From: Prolixibacteraceae bacterium
GTDB taxonomy: Bacteria > Bacteroidota > Bacteroidia > Bacteroidales > Prolixibacteraceae
Assembly (NCBI GenBank): GCA_019163175.1
Contig: JAFLKN010000003.1
Span: forward strand, 470,950-534,949
Direction of reading: 5' to 3'
DNA length: 64,000 bases
Shown here: piece after piece, positions 27,601 through 34,997 of the stretch
Numbering within the stretch: the stretch's first letter is position 1
How the letters are laid out: each line of letters starts with the position of its first letter
Notes under the pieces: model-generated
Seen by the model: only the letters and a program-made list of their open reading frames with translations
The model's database searches: none
What the model was told of the DNA's origin: nothing
Position numbers and translations under genes: made by a program

Positions 27601-28860
27601 TTATTTTACGACTGATTGAAAGACCAATCTTAATTCTACTACTGAAATTTCGGGATTGCCACTTTTAATTTCCGGGGTCCATGCCGGACCATCAGTTATT
27701 ATCCGGATGGCTTCTTTGTTGTAACGATCATTTTCTCCTTTTAAAATCTCAAACTTTTCTTTATTGCCGGTTGAAGAAACTACAAATGAAAGTTTAACAA
27801 TTTTTTTTTCGGAGGGAGAGCCAATATTTGGAGATTGAAGTTCTGTTTTCAGGTATTCGTTGAAAGCTTCCCACCCGCCTACAGGAGTTGCTTTCCCATC
27901 AATTACTTGCTTTGATTTGACTGAAGAAACGGCACCTGTCAGGCTTGATTTTTTCTGAATTCCATAACCAACGACAACCACTTCCGACAGCGCAGCATTA
28001 TCCTCTTTCAACGCTACATCCATTTGAACCTTATTTTCTAGAGGGATTTCCTGAGGCTTCATGCCAATGAATGAAAATACGAGGGAAGAGCTATCCGGTA
28101 CGTCTGAAACAAAATATTTCCCATTCTGGTCGGTTATTGTTCCTTTAGTCGTTCTTTTCACTAACACGGAAGCCCCGGGGAGTGGGCGACCGGAAGAATC
28201 GGTAACTACACCAGAGACAGTTTTTGAAAAATTGGTGTTCTTATCAAGCGACTTCTTTGACGTTTCTAAGTTTTCGGGAATTGCTGCTACTTCTTTTACC
28301 TGTCTGACATTTATGTTGGAACTTTCTTCCAAAAGTGACTCTCTGTTTGTTATTTGTTGGGTAACGGTTTGCTGCCGATCAATCTTTTCCATTTCCATTT
28401 GTTCGGCAAGATTTGGAGAATGAACACTTTTTGTATTGAATGTTGCCTCTTGAACTTTCTTATGCTCCGGCTCAATTTGCTCCTGATTTTGTGGTTGCGG
28501 GGCAATTTCAGCCTGCACTTTAGTTTCCACTTCTTGGATGTTTTCAGTTAATGTTTGATTAGTCTTTTCTTCCAGATTAAAAAGTATAAATGTTGAAATA
28601 ACAATCACAAGAACCGATGCAGCGGCATACCAAATATACCTTCTGTTCGAATGTTTGCCCTTTTGAACTTCAGCTTTCAGTGTCTGGATATCTGATAGAA
28701 TATTGTCGGATGAAAACGCAGATAGTCCGTCCACAGCTTCTTCCAGAAAAGGGTCTCTTTGCATCTCCCGCTCAAAAGCATGGCGCTCTGCGTCGGTCAT
28801 CCGATCCAGAAGGTATCGCCTAATCTGCTCTTCCTGCTGATATGTTTGTTTACCTGACAT
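27601..28860 (-). CDS. Anti-sigma-like membrane protein with SusC-signature and TonB-type C-terminus
   Basis: A 419-residue protein in four parts: a cytoplasmic anti-sigma-like helix region (residues 1-73, with RYLLDRMTDAERHAFEREM), one TM helix (about 75-95), a carboxypeptidase-regulatory-like domain (about 213-290), then a short SusC/RagA signature (EVVVVGYGIQKKSSLTGAV, about 295-315) and a TonB-like C-terminal domain (last ~90 residues). It overlaps the sigma factor gene by 11 bp. The first two parts suggest that it holds the sigma factor at the inner membrane; the periplasmic parts could contact an outer-membrane partner. The domain order is unusual; see findings. Confidence 0.75.
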   Translation of the reverse strand: MSGKQTYQQEEQIRRYLLDRMTDAERHAFEREMQRDPFLEEAVDGLSAFSSDNILSDIQTLKAEVQKGKHSNRRYIWYAAASVLVIVISTFILFNLEEKTNQTLTENIQEVETKVQAEIAPQPQNQEQIEPEHKKVQEATFNTKSVHSPNLAEQMEMEKIDRQQTVTQQITNRESLLEESSNINVRQVKEVAAIPENLETSKKSLDKNTNFSKTVSGVVTDSSGRPLPGASVLVKRTTKGTITDQNGKYFVSDVPDSSSLVFSFIGMKPQEIPLENKVQMDVALKEDNAALSEVVVVGYGIQKKSSLTGAVSSVKSKQVIDGKATPVGGWEAFNEYLKTELQSPNIGSPSEKKIVKLSFVVSSTGNKEKFEILKGENDRYNKEAIRIITDGPAWTPEIKSGNPEISVVELRLVFQSVVK

Positions 28861-29437
28861 GCTTATTCTCCAAACAAATTTTAAGGTTTCTTTTGCCGTT
28901 TTGCAACAAACTTTTTACTTTTTTCTCATCGAGTCCGGTTTCGTCGGTAATCTGCCGGTAACTTCTATTCCCGAAGTAAAACAACCGTATACACTGGTTT
29001 TGTTCTTTTTTTAGTTTTTCAATACAGTCGTTTAGCAATTCGCTCATTTCCGGATTCTCAATGCTGTCAATAAGATGCAATTCTTGCGGATTTTCCATAA
29101 ATTCATCCTGATTCATCAACCACGATTCTTCCTTTTTACGCAACGACTTTTGTTTTCGCAATTCCATCAGACAGAAATTTTTACTTGTTACATAAAGCCA
29201 GCTTTTGAAATTGCCTATATCGTGCCGGTGAAGCTCAGTAGCCAGTAGCTCAAAAATCTGCATCGCCGCATCTTTCGAGCGCTCGCGGTCTTCCAGATAT
29301 TTCAGACTAAGACCATAAACCAGTGCTACATACCTCGAATACAATCGCCCAAGTAGTTCAGGATCATTACTCTTTTTATACAGAAGAATGATATCCTGAT
29401 CGCTAAGATCTTCGCTATTTTTTGATTTCAGGAACAA
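28850..29437 (-). CDS. ECF-type RNA polymerase sigma factor
   Basis: A 195-residue sigma-70 family protein with region 2 (about residues 20-90: LYSRYVALVYGLSLKYLEDRERSKDAAMQIFE) and region 4 (about 135-190: LNDCIEKLKKEQNQCIRLFYFGNRSYRQITDETGLDEKKVKSLLQNGKRNLK). The anti-sigma-like gene follows with an 11-bp overlap, the classic arrangement. The start appears to be a TTG at 29437; no in-frame ATG fits the N-terminus. It is divergent from the VWA gene with only about 120 bp between coding starts, so the latter is a likely target. Confidence 0.87.
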   Translation of the reverse strand: MFLKSKNSEDLSDQDIILLYKKSNDPELLGRLYSRYVALVYGLSLKYLEDRERSKDAAMQIFELLATELHRHDIGNFKSWLYVTSKNFCLMELRKQKSLRKKEESWLMNQDEFMENPQELHLIDSIENPEMSELLNDCIEKLKKEQNQCIRLFYFGNRSYRQITDETGLDEKKVKSLLQNGKRNLKICLENKHVR

Positions 29438-29558
29438 ACGGATGAGATTGATTTTTCATAAAAGTACGGCAATTTCAAAAGAAACTAAAAATTTTTTATG
29501 GAATCCTTTCAGGTTTTGCATCCTGTCAGCAAAACGTTTAATCATAAAAAATTTAGTT

Positions 29559-31409
29559 ATGAAAAAATTTATCATTTTATCCGTCTTTCTGCTCTGCATT
29601 CAAACTCTTTTTGCTGAAAATTTGATTTGGGTCAGCGGAACAGTTTCCGACCCTTCCGGACAGGGAATGCCAGGAGTTGTTATTTCTGTTCAGGGAACCG
29701 CAAAGGGAACCATTTCTGATCAGCTTGGCTCTTACCGGATTCTTGCGCCAAGTAATGGGAATCTGATTTTTACGTTTGTCGGTTTTCAAGGAAAAACCGT
29801 TGCCATAAATGGCAAGACACAAATCAATGTTACTTTGTTGCCTGAACCCGCGAGTTTAATGAACGAAGTTGTTGTAGTTGGATACGGCACTCAAAAAAAA
29901 TCAAGCTTAACTGGCGCAGTTTCTTCAAGCAAAGTGCGATTCCTGAATGCGCCAAATAATTCTGTAGCTCCTGACTGGAATACTGAAAACTATTCGACTA
30001 TCAGGGAAAACGGATACAAGAATGTATTCGATCAGCCTCTTTCTACTTTCTCTATTGATGTTGACAATGCTTCGTATTCGAATGTGCGACGGTTTCTAAA
30101 TTTGGGACAAATGCCTCCGATGGATGCGGTTCGCGTTGAAGAGATGATCAATTATTTCAGTTACGAATACGAAAAGCCAAAGGGGAATGACCCGTATTCC
30201 ATTAGCTCTGAACTGGCGGTTTGTCCGTGGAATGAAACACATCAGTTGTTGCTGGTTGGGCTTCGGGCAAAAGAAATTGACAAGACCAACTTGCCGGCTT
30301 CGAACCTTGTTTTTTTGATTGACGTTTCGGGTTCGATGCAAGCCGAAAACAAACTTCCGCTGGTACAATCGGCTATGCGAATGCTTGTTAATGAACTACG
30401 TCCAAACGACCGTGTAGCTATAGTTGTGTATGCCGGAGCTGCAGGGAAAGTGCTGGAATCTACACCAGGTAACCAAAAACAGAAAATTCTGGATGCCATT
30501 GAAGGACTCTCGGCCGGAGGTTCAACCGCAGGTGGCGAAGGAATCCGACTGGCCTATAAAACTGCTCGCGAACATTTTATAGAAGGTGGCAATAATCGCA
30601 TCATTTTAGCAACCGACGGCGACTTTAATGTAGGCGTTTCGAGTACTTCTGAAATGGAACGAATGGTGGAGAAAGAGCGGGAATCGGGTGTTTTTATGAC
30701 AGTGTTGGGTTTTGGAATGGGCAACATTAAAGACGACAAGATGGAAGCCATTGCTGATAAAGGAAACGGGAACTATGCTTACATTGATAATATTCAGGAA
30801 GCCCGCCGGATGCTTGTAAAAGAATTTGGAGGAACTTTGTTTACAGTTGCAAAAGATGTGAAATTTCAGTTGGAATTTAATCCGCAGCATGTGAAGGCCT
30901 ACCGGTTGATTGGATACGAAAACCGGTTGCTGAATAACGAAGATTTTAAAGATGATAAAAAAGATGCCGGAGAAATGGGGATGGGGCATCGGGTAACTGC
31001 TTTATACGAAATTATTCCGGCTGGCTCCGATGAAAAACTTCCAGATATTGACGAGTTAAGATACCAGAAGATGAATAAACAAACTATTTCAAAATTAAGT
31101 GGCGAATTGGTTACTATAAAAACCCGGTATAAAACTGCTGATGGGAATATCAGTTTTCCGCTCAATCAGGTTGTTTCGGCAAAGGCAAAATCGTTCAACG
31201 ATGCTTCAGAAAACCTCCGCTTTGCATCGGCAGTAGCCGGATTTGGAATGTTGCTGCGCAATTCTGAATTTAAAGGGAATATCTCTTATTTGAAAGTAGC
31301 CAGCATGGCTCAAAAGTCCAAAGGATTGGATGACGAAGGATATCGGGGCGAGTTTTCACGATTGGTAAAGGTTGCCGAAAGTCTCAGTCAGCAAACTTCA
31401 GAGAAATAA
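29559..31409 (+). CDS. YfbK-type VWA domain protein with carboxypeptidase-like and SusC-signature N-terminus
   Basis: A 616-residue exported protein: signal peptide (residues 1-19, ending TLFA), a CarboxypepD_reg-like domain (about 24-100), a SusC/RagA signature (NEVVVVGYGTQKKSSLTGAV, about 107-127), a YfbK N-terminal region (FSTFSIDVDNASYSNVRRFL-like), and a von Willebrand A domain (about 250-410) with the MIDAS residues in DVSGSM and ATDGDFNVG, followed by a DUF3520-like C-terminus. The ATG at 29559 begins the signal peptide; the longer TTG frame adds 39 residues. It probably acts at the envelope in protein binding, perhaps as a target of the divergent sigma factor. Confidence 0.82.
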   Translation: MKKFIILSVFLLCIQTLFAENLIWVSGTVSDPSGQGMPGVVISVQGTAKGTISDQLGSYRILAPSNGNLIFTFVGFQGKTVAINGKTQINVTLLPEPASLMNEVVVVGYGTQKKSSLTGAVSSSKVRFLNAPNNSVAPDWNTENYSTIRENGYKNVFDQPLSTFSIDVDNASYSNVRRFLNLGQMPPMDAVRVEEMINYFSYEYEKPKGNDPYSISSELAVCPWNETHQLLLVGLRAKEIDKTNLPASNLVFLIDVSGSMQAENKLPLVQSAMRMLVNELRPNDRVAIVVYAGAAGKVLESTPGNQKQKILDAIEGLSAGGSTAGGEGIRLAYKTAREHFIEGGNNRIILATDGDFNVGVSSTSEMERMVEKERESGVFMTVLGFGMGNIKDDKMEAIADKGNGNYAYIDNIQEARRMLVKEFGGTLFTVAKDVKFQLEFNPQHVKAYRLIGYENRLLNNEDFKDDKKDAGEMGMGHRVTALYEIIPAGSDEKLPDIDELRYQKMNKQTISKLSGELVTIKTRYKTADGNISFPLNQVVSAKAKSFNDASENLRFASAVAGFGMLLRNSEFKGNISYLKVASMAQKSKGLDDEGYRGEFSRLVKVAESLSQQTSEK

Positions 31410-31447
31410 GATCGAATTAATTCGGATTTGGTCATCTGTTTTTAAGT

Positions 31448-31477
31448 AAAACCGGGCTAATGCAGTCCGGTTTTTTT
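31448..31477 (+). terminator. Rho-independent terminator after the VWA gene
   Basis: AAAACCGG (31448-31455) pairs with CCGGTTTT (31467-31474) around an 11-nt loop, and the T-run reaches 31477. Confidence 0.85.
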
Positions 31478-31523
31478 GCGTGTTGCCGGTTTTTTCGGGA
31501 ATCCATTTTTAAGCATAAAATGT

Positions 31524-31531
31524 TAACTTTG
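31524..31531 (+). promoter_or_regulatory. Candidate -7 box (TAACTTTG) for yicC
   Basis: TAACTTTG fits TAnnTTTG and lies 22 bp before the yicC ATG, giving a leader of about 15 nt. No -33 TTG is present at 17-23 bp. Confidence 0.45.
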
Positions 31532-31553
31532 GGCACATTTAAATTGAACGTAA

Positions 31554-32429
31554 ATGATCAGATCGATGACAGGATTCGGGAAAACCGAATTTGAAGTAGG
31601 AAATAAAAAAATCACACTCGAAATAAAGTCGCTTAACAGCAAACAACTCGATATCAATACCCGGATTCCGGCCATGTACCGCGAAAAAGACATTGAAATA
31701 CGCAGGTTAATCTCCGAAATGCTTACCCGTGGGAAAGTTGATTTTGCGCTTTATCTCGATAACCTCGGAACCGAAAGTACTTCGCGCATCAATTCAGCCA
31801 TTATCAAAGATTACTACAATCAACTAAAGGATGTTCATCAGGAATTGGGTCTGGAAATCAACGAAAACATCATGCAAAGCATCATGCGTTTGCCCGAAAC
31901 CGTTAAAATGGTGTACGACGAATTGGATGAAACCGAATGGCTGATGGTTCGTGAAAATCTGGTAAAAACGCTCGATGAACTCAACCGTTTCCGCGATCAG
32001 GAAGGCCTGGCTCTTAAAGTTGATATTGATGCCAATATTGCCAATATTCTGGATTTACTGGCGCAAGTTGAGCCTTTCGAAGCCCAGCGTATGGAAAATG
32101 TGAAAACCAAAATAAAGGAAAGTCTGGATACTCTTCAGTTGAATGGTAATCTGGATAAAAACCGGTTTGAGCAGGAGTTGATTTACTATATGGAAAAACT
32201 CGACATCAACGAAGAAAAAGTTCGTCTGACCAATCATTGCAGCTATTTCACTGAAACAATGAACGAAGACGAACCATCGGGACGCAAACTTGGTTTTATC
32301 GCACAGGAAATAGGCCGCGAAATCAATACACTCGGCTCAAAAGCCAACGAAAGCAACTTGCAGCGTATTGTTGTTCAGATGAAAGACAATCTCGAAAAAA
32401 TCAAAGAACAAGTGTTAAACGTACTTTAG
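31554..32429 (+). CDS. yicC: YicC family endoribonuclease
   Basis: A 291-residue protein that matches YicC over its length: the conserved MIRSMTGFGKTE start, a YicC-N domain (about 2-155) and a DUF1732 C-terminal domain (about 205-291) ending FIAQEIGREINTLGSKAN and KIKEQVLNVL. YicC proteins are RNases that in E. coli help degrade the small RNA RyhB. In many bacteria yicC lies directly next to gmk; here a four-helix-bundle cassette separates them. Confidence 0.9.
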   Translation: MIRSMTGFGKTEFEVGNKKITLEIKSLNSKQLDINTRIPAMYREKDIEIRRLISEMLTRGKVDFALYLDNLGTESTSRINSAIIKDYYNQLKDVHQELGLEINENIMQSIMRLPETVKMVYDELDETEWLMVRENLVKTLDELNRFRDQEGLALKVDIDANIANILDLLAQVEPFEAQRMENVKTKIKESLDTLQLNGNLDKNRFEQELIYYMEKLDINEEKVRLTNHCSYFTETMNEDEPSGRKLGFIAQEIGREINTLGSKANESNLQRIVVQMKDNLEKIKEQVLNVL

Positions 32430-32432
32430 AAC

Positions 32433-32878
32433 AAGGCAAAAGTAAAAAGTTAAAAGGCAAAAAATATGCGGAATGATTTACAACAAAGATTGTTTTCATT
32501 TGCTGTCAAAGTTTTTAGTTTTTTAAAAACCTTGCCCAATACACCTGAATATTCGGTTGTTCGTTATCAACTTGCCAAATCGTCAACATCGTCAGGTGCA
32601 AATTATGAAGAAGCTCAGGCTGCATCGTCAAAGTCCGACTTTATTTATAAAAATGAAATTTCGCTAAGGGAAATGCGCGAAAGCAACTACTGGCTTCGGC
32701 TATTGGCTGCAACTGACCAGTCAAATATGCTAAATCAGGACGAATTAAAATATTTGGAAAATGAATCAGAAGAATTGAAGAAGATACTTGGCAGCATTGT
32801 TTCTAAATCGAAGTTGAATAATGAACATTAAAGGGAAAAACCTTCCAAAGTCCATTTTTTACTTTTTACTTTTGCCTT
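32433..32878. repeat. 18-bp perfect inverted repeat enclosing a four-helix-bundle gene
   Basis: AAGGCAAAAGTAAAAAGT at 32433-32450 is the exact reverse complement of 32861-32878. The arms continue imperfectly inward and are made of short near-repeated words (AAAAGT, AAGGCAAAA). The left arm begins 4 bp after the yicC stop and the right arm ends 19 bp before gmk, so the whole 446-bp unit could be an insertion between two normally adjacent genes. Confidence 0.75.
32466..32831 (+). CDS. Four-helix-bundle protein (S23/bIVP family)
   Basis: A 121-residue all-helical protein with the hallmark segments of the 23S rRNA intervening-sequence protein family: QLAKSSTSSGANYEEAQAA at about residues 35-53 and EISLREMRESNYWLRLL at about 64-80. 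The family forms pentameric barrels and includes Avd, the accessory protein of diversity-generating retroelements, but no reverse transcriptase or template repeat is visible here. Its cellular role as a stand-alone gene is unknown. It lies inside a perfect inverted repeat between yicC and gmk, which suggests acquisition as a small cassette. Confidence 0.85.
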   Translation: MRNDLQQRLFSFAVKVFSFLKTLPNTPEYSVVRYQLAKSSTSSGANYEEAQAASSKSDFIYKNEISLREMRESNYWLRLLAATDQSNMLNQDELKYLENESEELKKILGSIVSKSKLNNEH

Positions 32879-32897
32879 TATACTTATAACTTGACCT

Positions 32898-33467
32898 ATG
32901 CCCGGAAAACTCATCATATTTTCAGCACCATCAGGAGCAGGTAAAACGACTATTGTTCGTCATTTGCTCGACAAAAATTTAAACCTCGAATTCTCTATAT
33001 CGGCCACCAGCAGAGGAATGCGCCACACCGAAACCGATGGAAAAGATTACTACTTTCTCTCTCCGGAAGAATTCCGGAGTAAAATTGACAACAACGAATT
33101 TTTGGAGTGGGAAGAAGTTTATGCAGGAACCTACTACGGAACCCTGAAATCGGAAGTTGAACGAATCCGATCTGCTGGGAAGAATGTTATTTTTGATGTG
33201 GATGTGGTTGGCGGATGCAACATTAAAAAATATTATGGAGACGAAGCACTTGCCGTTTTTGTACAGCCGCCTTCGGTTGAAGAATTACGCAACCGGCTAG
33301 TTTCACGCTCAACCGATTCTCCGGAAGTAATTGAAAAACGGGTTGCAAAAGCCGCTTACGAATTAACTTTTTCCGATCAGTTCGACTGCATCATTGTGAA
33401 TAGCGATCTTTCAAAAGCATTTGAAGATGCTGAGAAATGTATTCGGGAATTTATTGGTAAAAGTTAG
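32898..33467 (+). CDS. gmk: Guanylate kinase
   Basis: A 189-residue enzyme that phosphorylates GMP to GDP with ATP. It has the P-loop SAPSGAGKTTI (residues 9-19), the SATSRGMRHTETDGKDYYFLS GMP-binding region with its conserved Ser, Arg and Tyr residues, EWEEVYAGTYYGT, and DVDVVGG. Length and motif order are normal. It belongs to the yicC-gmk-nadD group; a short palindrome starts within its stop codon. Confidence 0.93.
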   Translation: MPGKLIIFSAPSGAGKTTIVRHLLDKNLNLEFSISATSRGMRHTETDGKDYYFLSPEEFRSKIDNNEFLEWEEVYAGTYYGTLKSEVERIRSAGKNVIFDVDVVGGCNIKKYYGDEALAVFVQPPSVEELRNRLVSRSTDSPEVIEKRVAKAAYELTFSDQFDCIIVNSDLSKAFEDAEKCIREFIGKS

Positions 33468-33507
33468 AAGTTTACAGGCAGTAGGCAGTAGAAAAAACTT
33501 CTGCCTG
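33466..33507. repeat. Intergenic palindrome between gmk and nadD
   Basis: Nested inverted repeats: AGAAGTT (33466-33472) with AACTTCT (33496-33502) and CAGGCAG (33475-33481) with CTGCCTG (33501-33507). The left arm contains a direct repeat of GGCAGTA. There is no T-run typical of a terminator, and nadD follows 27 bp later. Confidence 0.6.
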
Positions 33508-33533
33508 ATCACTAATTTCTTAAATCTTGTGTT

Positions 33534-34112
33534 ATGATTAAAACAGGACTCTACTTTGGTTCGTTCAACCCGATTCATGTCGGGCATATGGCCATTGCCA
33601 ATTACATGGTCGAATACACAGAAATTGATCAGCTTTGGTTTGTCGTGAGTCCTCAAAACCCGCTGAAAAACAAGAAAACGCTGTTGGACGACTATCACCG
33701 CTTAGAATTAGTGAACCGAGCCATTGGCGATGATCTACGCTTCCGCGCTTCCAAGGTGGAATTCAATTTACCAAAGCCATCATACACCATCGACACGCTC
33801 GCTTATCTCAGTGAAAAATATCCGACCCACCAGTTTTTTATCCTGATGGGAACCGACAATCTGGAAAACATTCACAAATGGAAAAATGCTGATGTGTTGC
33901 TGGCCAACTACGACATCATTGTGTATCCACGTCCTGGATTCAATCCCGATAGTATCCAGAAATATCCACGTGTTCAAATCGCCAGTGCTCCACTCATGGA
34001 AATTTCATCTACCTTTATTCGCGATTCTATCAAAGCAGGCAAAGATGTTCGCCATTTTATTCCCTACCGAACCTGGGATTACATGCAACAAATGAATTTC
34101 TATAAAAAGTAG
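33534..34112 (+). CDS. nadD: Nicotinate-nucleotide adenylyltransferase
   Basis: A 192-residue nucleotidyltransferase of NAD synthesis: NaMN + ATP to deamido-NAD. It shows GSFNPIHVGHMAIA (residues 8-21), LMGTDNLENIHKWKN and the C-terminal ISSTFIRDSIKAG signature. Bacteroidota commonly place nadD behind gmk, and the spacing here (66 bp) allows cotranscription. Another word-built palindrome begins 4 bp after its stop. Confidence 0.92.
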   Translation: MIKTGLYFGSFNPIHVGHMAIANYMVEYTEIDQLWFVVSPQNPLKNKKTLLDDYHRLELVNRAIGDDLRFRASKVEFNLPKPSYTIDTLAYLSEKYPTHQFFILMGTDNLENIHKWKNADVLLANYDIIVYPRPGFNPDSIQKYPRVQIASAPLMEISSTFIRDSIKAGKDVRHFIPYRTWDYMQQMNFYKK

Positions 34113-34116
34113 AATT

Positions 34117-34220
34117 AATCTCGAATCGTGAGTCTGGAATGGCGAATAAAATGGTAATCGCGAAGTTATTCGATTAGCCCATTTTTGTTATTCAAAATTC
34201 AAGATTATAGATTCAAGATT
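34117..34220. repeat. Intergenic palindrome after nadD
   Basis: AATCTCGAATC (34117-34127) is an 10-of-11 inverted match to GATTCAAGATT (34210-34220). The right side has repeated words (ATTCAAAATTCAAGATT then AGATTCAAGATT). It lies between nadD and the promoter of the Moco operon. Confidence 0.5.
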
Positions 34221-34243
34221 CCTGAAACTCATCTAAATATTGC

Positions 34244-34251
34244 TATATTTG
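34244..34251 (+). promoter_or_regulatory. Candidate -7 box (TATATTTG) for the Moco operon
   Basis: TATATTTG matches TAnnTTTG and would start transcription near 34258, about 190 nt before mobB. No -33 TTG is seen at the usual distance. This places the structured leader described next inside the transcript. Confidence 0.5.
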
Positions 34252-34261
34252 CATATGTATT

Positions 34262-34440
34262 AAAACTCCGAGTTTTGCTGTCTAAGTTTACCAAATAAGT
34301 CAGCAGAACCGATGGGTTGCAAGCGGAAACGCTTCAGCCTCCCGATTTCCGCAGTGGCGGAATGAATTTGGAAAGGAGAGAATGACTTCCCTTAATCTTG
34401 GACGTCAGCAAATGTCTCCTTCCTTAGAGAATTTTTTAAG
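34262..34440 (+). ncRNA. Structured leader RNA, candidate Moco-type riboswitch
   Basis: A long helix TTTGCTG (34274-34280) with CAGCAAA (34406-34412) can close a domain that holds AACC/GGTT (34307-34318), AAGCG-GAAA-CGCTT with a GNRA tetraloop (34321-34334), TTCCGC-AGTG-GCGGAA (34347-34362) and CTCC/GGAG (34339-34342 with 34375-34378). Downstream, TCTC (34415-34418) can pair with GAGA (34427-34430) before a T6 run, or TCTCC with GGAGA (34375-34379) instead, an arrangement that could switch termination. The operon behind it makes molybdenum cofactor, so a Moco-sensing riboswitch is the natural guess. I could not match it to the published Moco consensus from memory; the structure is seen, the ligand is inferred. 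Confidence 0.55.
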
Positions 34441-34448
34441 ACAATTGT

Positions 34449-34997
34449 ATGACCCAAATTCCAAAGAATATTCTTCTGGTTTCCGGCTCCGGACAAAACG
34501 TTGGTAAAACAAGTTTCATTCGTCGGATAATTGCACAAAATGCCGCTCAAAAAATAGCTGCTATCAAAATTACGCCACATTTTCATGAGCCAACCAGTGG
34601 ATTGCTCCCCCTTGTTATAAACGCAAATTACCGCATTTTTCAGGAAACAGATTCAACTTCAGGCAAAGACAGTTCGCTGTTTTTTCAAGCTGGGGCAGAA
34701 AGGGTTTTCTACATTCAAACAACCGACGAATACCTGAAAGAAGCCTTTAATCGGATTTCCGAAAAATTAGTGGAGGATCAGCCTGTCATAATCGAATCGG
34801 CTGCCTTGCGTAAAATACTTAAGCCGGAGGTCTATCTGTTTATTCAGAATAAATTCGAAGATATCAAACCATCGGCAAAAGAAATGCAAAAACTAGCCGA
34901 CACAATTGTGTATTCTGACAGCGGACAATTTAGTATCGATCCTGCTTCAATCAATTTTGATCAAATCTGGAAAATAAAAGTTGATGATTTCTCTTGA
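34449..34997 (+). CDS. mobB: Molybdopterin-guanine dinucleotide biosynthesis protein MobB-like
   Basis: A 182-residue P-loop protein with VSGSGQNVGKTSFIRRI (residues 11-27) and a KDSSLFFQAGAERVFYIQT segment typical of MobB, the GTP-binding partner of MobA in converting molybdopterin to its guanine dinucleotide form. No mobA is in the window. It is the first gene of the Moco operon behind the structured leader, and its end overlaps moeA by 14 bp. Confidence 0.75.
   Translation: MTQIPKNILLVSGSGQNVGKTSFIRRIIAQNAAQKIAAIKITPHFHEPTSGLLPLVINANYRIFQETDSTSGKDSSLFFQAGAERVFYIQTTDEYLKEAFNRISEKLVEDQPVIIESAALRKILKPEVYLFIQNKFEDIKPSAKEMQKLADTIVYSDSGQFSIDPASINFDQIWKIKVDDFS

Noticed and set aside
32433..32878. 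Diversity-generating retroelement, since the bIVP family includes Avd
   Set aside because: No reverse transcriptase, no template/variable repeat pair and no A-biased variation are present near the gene.
34262..34440. tRNA (including tRNA-Sec) or cobalamin/TPP riboswitch in the Moco leader
   Set aside because: No acceptor-length helix with CCA, no T-loop sequence, and none of the conserved boxes of the cobalamin or TPP elements could be found.
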